Assembly (NCBI RefSeq): GCF_001758425.2
Contig: NZ_MDSS02000018.1
Coordinates: forward strand, 1 to 55,698
Direction of reading: 5' to 3'
Source of the DNA: Nesterenkonia sp. PF2B19
Lineage (GTDB): Bacteria > Actinomycetota > Actinomycetes > Actinomycetales > Micrococcaceae
DNA length: 55,698 nt
Position 1 is the stretch's first letter. Each line of letters opens with the position of its first letter. Shown here piece after piece: positions 17,851-25,038 of this stretch. Position numbers and translations under genes: made by a program. Below the pieces are notes generated by a model. The model saw only the letters and a program-made list of their open reading frames with translations, made no database searches and was not told the origin of the DNA.

Positions 17851-18237
17851 TCAGCCTCCCGGTGCGTCGCCCAGCCACTGGCTGTCGACGAAACGGGTGG
17901 CCACCGGCCGGATCTCGATACGCCCCCATTCGACGGCCGGCGCCCGGCCCGCCCAGGCGACGGCCTCGTCGAGATCCGCCACCTCCACGGTGACGATGCC
18001 GCCCAGGCGCTCCTCGCCATCGGCGAAGGGGCCTTCCTGGATACGGAGGTCTCCTGGTGAGCCGGAGACCGACGTCGTCGCGTGGGTGTCATGCAGAACC
18101 TCCAGACCGCGCAGCACGCCGGCCTCTTCGAGCGACGTCGCGTAGGCGTCGAACGCCCTCATCCCTTCGGCGAGCTGTTCCTCAGTGAGCTCTCCGGGGG
18201 CGGGCTCCGGGTAGTAGAGCAGCAGGGTGCACCGCAT
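17851..18237 (-). CDS. YCII-related (DGPF domain) protein
   Basis: A 128-residue protein with MRCTLLLYYPEPAPGELTEE at the start, IQEGPFADGEERLGG (the DGPF-type motif) and IEIRPVATRF near the end. DGPF proteins are encoded next to ECF42-type sigma factors and are thought to take part in their signalling; the biochemical role is unknown. ATG 18,237 is preceded by AAAGGA at about ten bases. It ends 20 bases before the sigma gene start, so the two are probably co-transcribed. Confidence 0.88.
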   Translation of the reverse strand: MRCTLLLYYPEPAPGELTEEQLAEGMRAFDAYATSLEEAGVLRGLEVLHDTHATTSVSGSPGDLRIQEGPFADGEERLGGIVTVEVADLDEAVAWAGRAPAVEWGRIEIRPVATRFVDSQWLGDAPGG

Positions 18238-18348
18238 GGCCACCACGTCCTTTCGTCGGTTCCCATCACGGCAGGAAGATGTCATGAGGGGAAGATGCTG
18301 TGACACAGTGATGACGATCGGGACGGGACCGAATCGACACCTGAATCG

Positions 18349-18744
18349 TCAGTCGTCCAGTTGGGCCCGCCAGACCGGCCAGCCCCAGCACAGGCAGAAC
18401 GGGTGCCCGGCCGGGTCGGCGTACACCTGGAATCCGGTGGCAGCGTCGAGGTCCTCGGCCGCCTCCAGCAGCTCCGCTCCGAGCCCCATGACCCGCTCAT
18501 GCTCGGCCCGAATGTCCTCCACATAGAGGTCCAGGTGCATCTGCGGCGGCTGGCCGTCCGGCCACTCAGGCCTCACATGGTCCGGGGCGTGCTGCACGGC
18601 CAGCGGGTAGTCGCCGTCCACCTCCACCTCATACCAACTGGGATCAGAGGGTCTGACCCGGCCCCCGTACACGCCGGCCCAGAAGGAGGCGACTGTGGCG
18701 ACGTCGTCGGCGTCCAGGACCACGATCTGCTGCGCGAATCTCAT
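18349..18744 (-). CDS. VOC family (glyoxalase/bleomycin-resistance fold) protein
   Basis: A 131-residue single-domain VOC protein: MRFAQQIVVLDADDVATVAS opens the first beta-alpha unit, QMHLDLYVEDIRAEHERVMG carries the mid-protein His/Asp strand, and VYADPAGHPFCLCW closes the fold. The C-terminal PAGHPFCL pattern is usual in the VOC_6/glyoxalase-like group. Substrate unknown. The start at ATG 18,744 follows AGGAT; sequence upstream is not family-like. Confidence 0.83.
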   Translation of the reverse strand: MRFAQQIVVLDADDVATVASFWAGVYGGRVRPSDPSWYEVEVDGDYPLAVQHAPDHVRPEWPDGQPPQMHLDLYVEDIRAEHERVMGLGAELLEAAEDLDAATGFQVYADPAGHPFCLCWGWPVWRAQLDD

Positions 18745-18830
18745 GGACGCATCCTGACATCCACGTGCGGGCCGGGTCCCGGGCTGCCGCCCGGTCTCGC
18801 CCACCCCCGGCTGTCAGCATCGCCGGGACG

Positions 18831-19238
18831 TCAGCGCTGGTTGATGCGCACCATGGCGCCACCGGGGTCCCGCACGGCGCAGTCCCGCACGCCCCAGTCC
18901 TGATCCATGGGCTCCTGGATGACGTCGGCGCCGCCGGCAGCCAGGGACTCGAAGAGCCCGTCCACGTCGTCGGTGGCCAACGTGACCGCCGCGAAGGCGC
19001 CTTTGGCCATCAGCGAGCGGATGGCGGCGAGCTCCTCCTCGGTGATGCCCGGGTCGAGACCCGGCGGGTGCAGCGCGATGGCGGTCTCCGGCTGGCCGGG
19101 AGGGCCCACCGTGAGCCACCTCTTGTCCTCATAGGAGACGTCCTGCCGCACCTCGAAGCCGAGCAGGTCACGGTAGAAGCGCAGGGACGCCTCCGGGTCC
19201 AGATGGGGCAGGAACGCGTGCTGAATGGTGATGTTCAT
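18831..19238 (-). CDS. VOC family protein
   Basis: A 135-residue VOC protein: MNITIQHAFLPHLDPEASLR, FYRDLLGFEVRQDVSYEDKR, and AVRDPGGAMVRINQR at the end. It follows the AraC regulator after ten bases, a common pairing (AraC plus VOC), and the two are probably one transcript. ATG 19,238 is chosen; GTG 19,247 is an alternative three codons earlier. Enzymatic activity is unknown. Confidence 0.83.
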   Translation of the reverse strand: MNITIQHAFLPHLDPEASLRFYRDLLGFEVRQDVSYEDKRWLTVGPPGQPETAIALHPPGLDPGITEEELAAIRSLMAKGAFAAVTLATDDVDGLFESLAAGGADVIQEPMDQDWGVRDCAVRDPGGAMVRINQR

Positions 19239-19248
19239 GGAGCTCACA

Positions 19249-19716
19249 CTACGGAGCGGGCGCCTGTCCAGCTTCTCGATTCCTGATCACTTCTCCACCT
19301 CGGGCCCGACCCCGGCGCGGCCGGCTGATCTGCTTGGCCACACAGGGCGGCAACCCCCGCAATGACGCCGCCGCCCGCCGTCGATACTCGCGGGGCGGCA
19401 TACCCACCAGCTCGGTGAACCGGGTGGAGAAGGTGCCCAAGGATGAGAACCCGACCTCGAAGCAGATCTCGGTGACGCTGAGATCCCCACGTCGCAGCAG
19501 CGTCATGGCGCGCTCCACCCGGCGGGTCATCAGGTAGGAGTACGGCGACTCCCCATAAGCGAGCCGGAACTGCCGGCTCAGATGCCCCGCCGAGAGATGG
19601 ACACCCCGGGCGAGACTCTCCACGTCCAATGGCTGGGCATAGTCCCGGTCGATCCGATCACGGACCTGACGCATCAGCACCAGGGTGGCGTGACGATTCT
19701 CAGCATCCCGGACCAT
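19249..19716 (-). CDS. AraC family transcriptional regulator (DNA-binding domain only)
   Basis: A 155-residue protein composed mainly of the two helix-turn-helix units of AraC/XylS regulators: LDVESLARGVHLSAGHLSRQ and LSVTEICFEVGFSSLGTFST, with the family signature FTELVGMPPREYRR. It lacks an effector-binding domain and ends in an Arg-rich tail. The ATG at 19,716 lies three bases after the stop of an upstream VOC gene, and another VOC gene follows after ten bases. Likely it regulates this small VOC operon. Confidence 0.88.
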   Translation of the reverse strand: MVRDAENRHATLVLMRQVRDRIDRDYAQPLDVESLARGVHLSAGHLSRQFRLAYGESPYSYLMTRRVERAMTLLRRGDLSVTEICFEVGFSSLGTFSTRFTELVGMPPREYRRRAAASLRGLPPCVAKQISRPRRGRARGGEVIRNREAGQAPAP

Positions 19717-19719
19717 CGG

Positions 19720-20106
19720 TCACCCCACGGGCGCGATGCGGGCCCGCAGCAGGCAGAAGATGTTGCCCTCGGGATCCTGCAGGACGTGCCATTCCTCCTG
19801 ACCGGACTGCCCGACATCGGCGGGACGAGCCCCGGCGGCCAGCAGCCGGTCCAACTCGGCTGCCTGGTCCCGGTCGGTGGCGTTGAGGTCGAGGTGCAGC
19901 CGCGGAGCGTCCACTGGCGTCAGCTCGTCCCGAGGGCTGAGGATGATGGTGGGCTGGGAGCCTCCGAACCCGTCCCGGGCGCCGATCTCGATGCTGCCGT
20001 CGCCGGGGCGGTCCAGGACCACGAAGTCCAACACCTCGCACCAGAACTCCGCCAGCCGCTCCGGCTCCCGACATTCCAGCACCAGCTCACCGATCCTGCA
20101 CGCCAT
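19720..20106 (-). CDS. VOC family protein
   Basis: A 128-residue VOC-fold protein: MACRIGELVLECREPERLAE, FWCEVLDFVVLDRPGDGSIE, APRLHLDLNATDRDQAAEL and LQDPEGNIFCLLRARI. The GNIFCLL ending is characteristic of the glyoxalase-like group. AAGGAGGGG precedes ATG 20,106 by seven bases, a strong ribosome site. It is first in the VOC-AraC-VOC operon. Substrate unknown. Confidence 0.86.
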   Translation of the reverse strand: MACRIGELVLECREPERLAEFWCEVLDFVVLDRPGDGSIEIGARDGFGGSQPTIILSPRDELTPVDAPRLHLDLNATDRDQAAELDRLLAAGARPADVGQSGQEEWHVLQDPEGNIFCLLRARIAPVG

Positions 20107-20311
20107 GCGCAGCCCCTCCTTCGTCTCGTCACGGCCGTCCGGCGCCCCCGGGCGGCCTGGCAGCATCCTGCCACGTCCCGAGAACCCCAGGGAATGGGCC
20201 ACCGACCCTGCTGCGGCAGATGCCGCCCCCGGTAGCCTGGGGATGCGGGCGACGACGACGCAGCGTCCCACCCGCTGCTCAGCTCGTCCGGCACGCTCAG
20301 GAAGTGACCCG

Positions 20312-20716
20312 ATGGCTCCCACGGTCGACGACGTCCGCACCCTGGCCCTGTCCCTGCCCGAGGTCGTGGAAGGCACCTCGCACGGGCATCCCCAGTGGTC
20401 GATCCGGGGTGCGGCCTTCGCCTGGGAGCGGCCGTTCACACAGGCCGACATCCGGCGCTTCGGCGATGAGACGCCGCCGTCGGGCCCGATCCTGGCCGTC
20501 CGCGTGGATGACCTCGGGGAGAAGGACGCTGTCCTCGGCTCAGGGGTCCCGGGCCTGTTCAGCACCCCGCACTTCGACGGCCACCCCTCCGTGCTGATCC
20601 AGCTGGACGCGGTCAGCGGCGAGGATCTGCGCGTGGCACTCGAGGACGCCTGGTTCGCCTGCGCGCCCGCGGACCTCGCCGAGGAGTTCCTGGGCCGGCG
20701 TCGGGACAGACGCTGA
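20312..20716 (+). CDS. MmcQ/YjbR family DNA-binding-fold protein
   Basis: A 134-residue protein starting MAPTVDDVRTLALSLPEVVE, then GTSHGHPQWSIRGAAFAWER, with ALEDAWFACAPADLAEEFLG near the end, the conserved pattern of the MmcQ/YjbR family (a small fold related to DNA-binding proteins, no firm function). ATG 20,312 is taken because the family begins there. It is convergent with the fhs gene, with a long palindrome between. Confidence 0.82.
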   Translation: MAPTVDDVRTLALSLPEVVEGTSHGHPQWSIRGAAFAWERPFTQADIRRFGDETPPSGPILAVRVDDLGEKDAVLGSGVPGLFSTPHFDGHPSVLIQLDAVSGEDLRVALEDAWFACAPADLAEEFLGRRRDRR

Positions 20717-20724
20717 TCCGCATC

Positions 20725-20790
20725 GAGTTGGTCTGGAGTGTGCGGTACTCGACTCGATCGAGTCGAGTACCGCACACTCCAGACCAACTC
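20725..20790. terminator. 66-bp perfect palindrome between convergent genes
   Basis: The left arm begins GAGTTGGTCTGGAGTG and the right arm is its exact reverse complement; the 33-base arms meet at the centre TCGA without a loop. It begins nine bases after the MmcQ/YjbR stop and lies 51 before the fhs stop, so a bidirectional terminator is the simplest role. There is no T tract, as is common in high-GC actinobacteria. Confidence 0.6.
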
Positions 20791-20840
20791 ACGGGAAGGA
20801 CGCTCACGGGAAGGGAGAAGGGAGCTCGCTCGCCGAGACG

Positions 20841-22634
20841 TCAGAAGAGCCCGACGGCCTGCCCATCGGCGTCGATGCCGATGCTCTCCGCCGCCGGGGA
20901 GGAGCCCAGACCGGGCATGGTCTGCATGGTGCCGCAGATCGGGTAGACGAATCCGGCCCCGGCGGAGAGCCGCACCTCCCGCACCGGCAGCCGCCAGCCG
21001 CTGGGCGCCCCCACCAGCTTCGGGTCCGAGGACAGCGACAGGTGGGTCTTGGCCACGCACACCGGCAGCCGCCCGTATCCGGCCTCGGTGTAGGCGGCGA
21101 GGTCCTTGGCGGCCGCCGGCGAGAGGTCCACGCCGTCGGCCCCGTAGACCTGCGTGGCGATGGTCTCGATCTTCTCCACCAGCGGCGCCTCGTCGGAGTA
21201 AAGGAACCGGAACTCGCTCGGCTCCTCCGCAGCCTCGGCCACCGCATCGGCCAGGTCCGCGGCGCCGGCGCCGCCGTCGGCGAAATGCGTGGACACCGCA
21301 CACCGCGCGCCCTCCTCGGCGGCCACCTGCGCGATGACCTCGTGCTCGCTGGGGAAGTCCGTGGGGAACGCGTTGACCGCCACCACGGGGGTCACCCCGT
21401 GGCGGCGGATGATCCGCAGCTGCGCCCGCAGATTCTCCGCGCCGGTGCGCACGTCCTCCGGGCTCTCCCGCAGCATCCCCTCGGGCAGCGGCCGCCCAGC
21501 CACCACCCGGTGCCTGCCGGAGTGCACCTTCAGTGCCCGCACGGTGGCCACGACGACGGCTGCGTCCGGCGCCAGTCCGGAGATCCGGCATTTGATGTTG
21601 AAGAACCGCTCCGCACCCATATCCGCGGCGAAGCCGGCCTCGGTGATCAGGTAGTCGGTGGCCCGGCCGCCGATCAGGTCCGCCACCACCGAGGAGTTGC
21701 CGGTGGCGATGTTGCCGAAGGGCCCACAGTGCACCAGGGCAGGCGTGTGCTCCACGGTCTGCAGCAGGTTGGGGCGGATGGCCTCCTTGAGCAGCACCGT
21801 CATGGCGCCGGCGGCTTTGATGTCCTCGGCGGTGACCGGCTCACCGTCACCGGTGGTGCCCACCACGATCCGTCCCAGCCGGGCCCGCAGGTCCTCCAGT
21901 GAGCGCGCCAGGGACAGAGTGGCCATCACCTCAGATGCCGCCGTGATGTCGAAGCCGGTCTGGCGGACCGGCCCGTTCGCCGTCGGCCCTCCCCCGGCGG
22001 GCCCCAGGCCGGAGACGATCTGCCGCAGGGAGCGATCGTTGACGTCCATGACCCGGCGCCAGGTGACCCGCTCCGGATGCAGCCCGGAGGGGCTGCCGCG
22101 GTGCAGGTGGTTGTCCACCATGGCGGCCAGCTGGTTGTGCGCCGCGGTGACCGCGTGGATGTCGCCGGTCAGGTGCAGGTTGAGCCGCTCCATGGGCACC
22201 ACCTGGCTCCACCCGCCGCCGGTGCCGCCGCCTTTGATCCCCATGGTCGGTCCCAGGGAGGGCTGCCGGACGGCGACGGCGGCCCGTCGGCCCGTGCGCG
22301 CCATCCCCTGGCTGAGCCCCACCGCAGTGGTGGTCTTGCCCTCACCCAGCGGGGTCGGAGTGATCGCTGTGACCAGGATGTACTTGGCCTGCGGGCGGTC
22401 CGCGAGACGATCGATCGCGGCGAGGTCCACCTTCCCGACGCCCCGCCCGTAGGGCTCGATGAGGTCCTCGTCCAGGCCCAGCTCAGCGCCGATCTGATGG
22501 ATGGGTCGCAGCTCGGTCCGCGAGGAGATCCCCAGGCTGTCCTGGGCGCTGAGCGGCACGGCCCCCTGACCGTTGCCACGAGCGCTGGCCTCCGTGCGGC
22601 CCTCGTCGGATCCGGTGTGACGGGTGGTGGTCAT
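20841..22634 (-). CDS. fhs: Formate-tetrahydrofolate ligase
   Basis: A 597-residue protein of normal length for this enzyme, which makes 10-formyltetrahydrofolate from formate, ATP and tetrahydrofolate. Visible: ATP-binding TPTPLGEGKTTTAVGLSQG (~90-108), RQPSLGPTMGIKGGGTGGGW, HLTGDIHAVTAAHNQLAAM, VMDVNDRSLR, TGFDITAASEVMA, and the C-terminal GAGFVYPICGTMQTMPGLG. AAGGAGGG nine bases before ATG 22,634 supports the start. Upstream is a GcvT-type demethylase on the same strand, so it probably handles one-carbon units released by demethylation. Confidence 0.96.
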   Translation of the reverse strand: MTTTRHTGSDEGRTEASARGNGQGAVPLSAQDSLGISSRTELRPIHQIGAELGLDEDLIEPYGRGVGKVDLAAIDRLADRPQAKYILVTAITPTPLGEGKTTTAVGLSQGMARTGRRAAVAVRQPSLGPTMGIKGGGTGGGWSQVVPMERLNLHLTGDIHAVTAAHNQLAAMVDNHLHRGSPSGLHPERVTWRRVMDVNDRSLRQIVSGLGPAGGGPTANGPVRQTGFDITAASEVMATLSLARSLEDLRARLGRIVVGTTGDGEPVTAEDIKAAGAMTVLLKEAIRPNLLQTVEHTPALVHCGPFGNIATGNSSVVADLIGGRATDYLITEAGFAADMGAERFFNIKCRISGLAPDAAVVVATVRALKVHSGRHRVVAGRPLPEGMLRESPEDVRTGAENLRAQLRIIRRHGVTPVVAVNAFPTDFPSEHEVIAQVAAEEGARCAVSTHFADGGAGAADLADAVAEAAEEPSEFRFLYSDEAPLVEKIETIATQVYGADGVDLSPAAAKDLAAYTEAGYGRLPVCVAKTHLSLSSDPKLVGAPSGWRLPVREVRLSAGAGFVYPICGTMQTMPGLGSSPAAESIGIDADGQAVGLF

Positions 22635-22772
22635 CCAGGTGTCCCTCCTTGAGGCGCGCTGGTCGGCGCCGACGTCGGTGCCCGGCCGGTGCGACCGGAA
22701 TGGACGTGACGGGGTGGTCGGCTGAGACTACGACGCCGCGGTCCGCCGCGGCCAGACTCGCCGCCAGCGGGT

Positions 22773-24023
22773 TCAGTTCTCCGTGGCCGGATGCCCGTTG
22801 CCCGCGACGAACGCCTGCTTGGGCGTATCCTTGGTGGGATCCACGAACGGCTTGGGCACCACCACGGCGGGCACGATGCCGGCCGGAGTCTCGATGTCCA
22901 GCTCCGTGCCGATGTCGCTGAGCTCGGTCGGCACCATCGCGAAGCCGATGTTGCGCTCCAACCGGGGGGAGAAGCAGGCGGAGGTGACCTCGCCGACGCG
23001 TTCTCCTCCTCGCCAGACGGGGAAGGCCTCGATCATGGAGCCGTCGTTGAAGGTGCCCAGCGGTGCGCCGCCGATCTCCACCCCGGCCAGACGACGGCTG
23101 ACACCCTGCTCCTTGATGCGGGTCAGGGCCGCCTTGCCGATGAAGTCGGCCTCCTGTTCGAGATCCACCATCCAGTCGTATCCCATGCCGACTTCGAAGG
23201 GGTTGGTGTCGAAGGTGATGTCGCAGCCGTGGGCGAGGATGCCGGCCTCGATGCGCCGCATATGGCACGGCCCGATGACGCGCATCCCGAACGGCTCGCC
23301 GGCCGCCCAGACGGTCTCCCAGAGCCTGACGCCGTCGCGGGAGGCGTTCTTGACGTAGATCTCGAAGCCCAGCTCCGCGGTGTACCCGGTGCGGGAGACG
23401 ATGACCTCCATGCCGTCCAGCTCATACTCCTGGAGCCGGTAGTAGCCGATGTCGAAGACGCCGTCGCCGAAGATCGCGGCCATGACCTGCCCAGAGAGCG
23501 GGCCCTGGACCTGGACGGGGCCGATGTCGGCCTCTTCGACGGTGACGTCCAATCCGGAGTTGATGGCCAGCCCGCGGGCCCAGAGCAGGATGTCGCTGTC
23601 GGCCAGGGAGAGCCAGAAGTGGTTCTCTCCGAGGCGGAGCAGGACGGGGTCGTTGAGGATGCCGCCGTCCTCGCCGGTGATGAATACGTACTTGCACTGT
23701 CCGACCTCACACTTGGTGAGGTCACGCGGGACGAGCATGTTGGTGAACTCGAAGGCGTCAGGTCCGGTGATCTCGATCTGCCGTTCCACGCCGACGTCCC
23801 ACAGGGTCACCCCGTTGAGCAGCGCCCAGTACTCGGCGACCGGATCGCCGTAGTGCCGGGGGTGATACGTGTGGTTGTACACGCTGTACATCGCCACTCC
23901 ATGCCGCCGCGACGCCCAGAAGAACGGTGATTTCCTCAGGCGCGGATACAGCAGGATCCGTGGGTCCGGGACGACGGCGCCGAGGCCGTCGTCGAGGGTC
24001 AGCGGGCCTTCATCGAGCGTCAT
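22773..24023 (-). CDS. GcvT-family aminomethyltransferase-like demethylase
   Basis: A 416-residue protein with the T-protein fold: MYSVYNHTYHPRHYGDPVAE, WDVGVERQIEITGPDAFEF, SLADSDILLWARGLAINSGL, and the Gly-rich RTGYTAELGFEIYVKNA, then the C-terminal barrel with GEVTSACFSPRLERNIGFAM. It most resembles DmdA-like or demethylating GcvT relatives that pass a methyl group to tetrahydrofolate, rather than a glycine-cleavage T protein, because no gcvP or gcvH lies nearby. GGGGAGG lies just before ATG 24,023. The IclR gene is divergent and may control it. The substrate cannot be read from sequence. Confidence 0.85.
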   Translation of the reverse strand: MTLDEGPLTLDDGLGAVVPDPRILLYPRLRKSPFFWASRRHGVAMYSVYNHTYHPRHYGDPVAEYWALLNGVTLWDVGVERQIEITGPDAFEFTNMLVPRDLTKCEVGQCKYVFITGEDGGILNDPVLLRLGENHFWLSLADSDILLWARGLAINSGLDVTVEEADIGPVQVQGPLSGQVMAAIFGDGVFDIGYYRLQEYELDGMEVIVSRTGYTAELGFEIYVKNASRDGVRLWETVWAAGEPFGMRVIGPCHMRRIEAGILAHGCDITFDTNPFEVGMGYDWMVDLEQEADFIGKAALTRIKEQGVSRRLAGVEIGGAPLGTFNDGSMIEAFPVWRGGERVGEVTSACFSPRLERNIGFAMVPTELSDIGTELDIETPAGIVPAVVVPKPFVDPTKDTPKQAFVAGNGHPATEN

Positions 24024-24066
24024 GGGATCCTCCCCGGCTGCCACATCTTCGGGACACTTCCAGCAT

Positions 24067-24077
24067 GACACTGTGTC
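24067..24077. promoter_or_regulatory. Palindrome in the demethylase/IclR divergent promoter
   Basis: GACACTGTGTC is a perfect 5-1-5 palindrome between the two divergent genes, 44 bases from the demethylase start. Its position suits an IclR-type operator, but it does not match a consensus I know, and other sites are possible. Confidence 0.3.
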
Positions 24078-24167
24078 GCGTACCACACAATAGGTTGCGC
24101 CCTGCGCGACGGTGCCCCTTGCCCTGCGAGGCCGACCGCGTCATGCTCGAAAGGGATGAGGCCTGCC

Positions 24168-24977
24168 ATGAACGCCCCGACGAGTCCGGAGAACGCCACC
24201 GCCCCGACGCATCGCCCCCCGGGGGCACCGGTGAGGTCCGTGGACCGCGCCCTGACCGTGCTGAGCATCCTGGCCCGCGACGGCGAGGCCACCCTCAGCC
24301 AGATGGCCCGGGAACTGGGAGTGCACAAGTCCACCGTGGGTCGCCTGGCCGAGGTGCTGGTCCACCATGACCTGGTCGAGGCTCCCGACGGCGCCGGCGG
24401 GTACCGCCTGGGCGTGGGCTGCCTGCGGCTGGCCGGCGCCACGGCGGCGCGGCTGGACCTCTCCCTGGAGGCCCAGCCCGTGTGTGACGAGCTCTCCGCC
24501 CAGATCGGCGAGACCACCAACGTGGCCATCACCCGCGACGGCGTGGCCATCAACGTCTGCCAGGCCGAGGCTGACACGGCCGTCGCCATGCGCAACTGGA
24601 TCGGCCAGCACACCGCCCTGCACGCCACCTCCAACGGGAAGGTGCTGCTGGCGCACCTCTCGGAGGAGGACCGGCACGCCGTGTTCGACGCCGGCTTGGA
24701 GCCCTTCACCGCGCACACGCTCACCCGCCCCACCGAGCTGACCGAGGAGCTGCAGCGCATACGCGGCCGCGGCTGGGCCTACGCCGTGGAGGAGTACGAG
24801 GAGGGGCTCAACGCGGTGGCGGCCCCCGTCTTCGACCACAGCGGCGCCGTCGTCGCCGGGATCAGCGTGGCCGGCCCGTCCTACCGTCTGCCGCCGGACC
24901 GGCTCCCGGACGTCCGGAGCGTGATCCAGGCCGCCGACACCCTGTCGAGGCGCCTGGGCCACGGCGGCCGTCGCTGA
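24168..24977 (+). CDS. IclR family transcriptional regulator
   Basis: A 269-residue regulator. The N-terminal winged helix (SVDRALTVLSILARDGEATL, then QMARELGVHKSTVGRLAEVL) is followed by the IclR effector domain with IGETTNVAITRDGVAINVCQ, IGQHTALHATSNGKVLLAHL and YEEGLNAVAAPVFDHSGAVV. GAGG lies six bases before ATG 24,168; ATG 24,156 is possible. It is divergent from the demethylase-fhs genes and convergent with the oxidase gene, so it is the natural regulator of this demethylation cluster; the ligand is unknown. Confidence 0.92.
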   Translation: MNAPTSPENATAPTHRPPGAPVRSVDRALTVLSILARDGEATLSQMARELGVHKSTVGRLAEVLVHHDLVEAPDGAGGYRLGVGCLRLAGATAARLDLSLEAQPVCDELSAQIGETTNVAITRDGVAINVCQAEADTAVAMRNWIGQHTALHATSNGKVLLAHLSEEDRHAVFDAGLEPFTAHTLTRPTELTEELQRIRGRGWAYAVEEYEEGLNAVAAPVFDHSGAVVAGISVAGPSYRLPPDRLPDVRSVIQAADTLSRRLGHGGRR

Positions 24978-24979
24978 CC

Positions 24980-24996
24980 GCCGGCGAAACGCCGGC
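24980..24996. terminator. Short hairpin after IclR gene
   Basis: GCCGGCG, loop AAA, CGCCGGC: a seven-base-pair GC stem starting three bases after the IclR stop, between convergent genes. Weak T tract, so efficiency is uncertain. Confidence 0.5.
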
Positions 24997-25038
24997 TCCT
25001 CCCCGACCTGGCACCCGGCCTGTCAGCCCTTCAGCCCT

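Noticed and set aside
20725-20790. Phage or plasmid attachment site
   Set aside because: No integrase or second copy is visible in the window; position between convergent genes favours a terminator-like role.
22773-24023. Glycine-cleavage T protein (gcvT)
   Set aside because: No gcvP or gcvH nearby, and an unusual N-terminal extension; a demethylase role fits the neighbours better.
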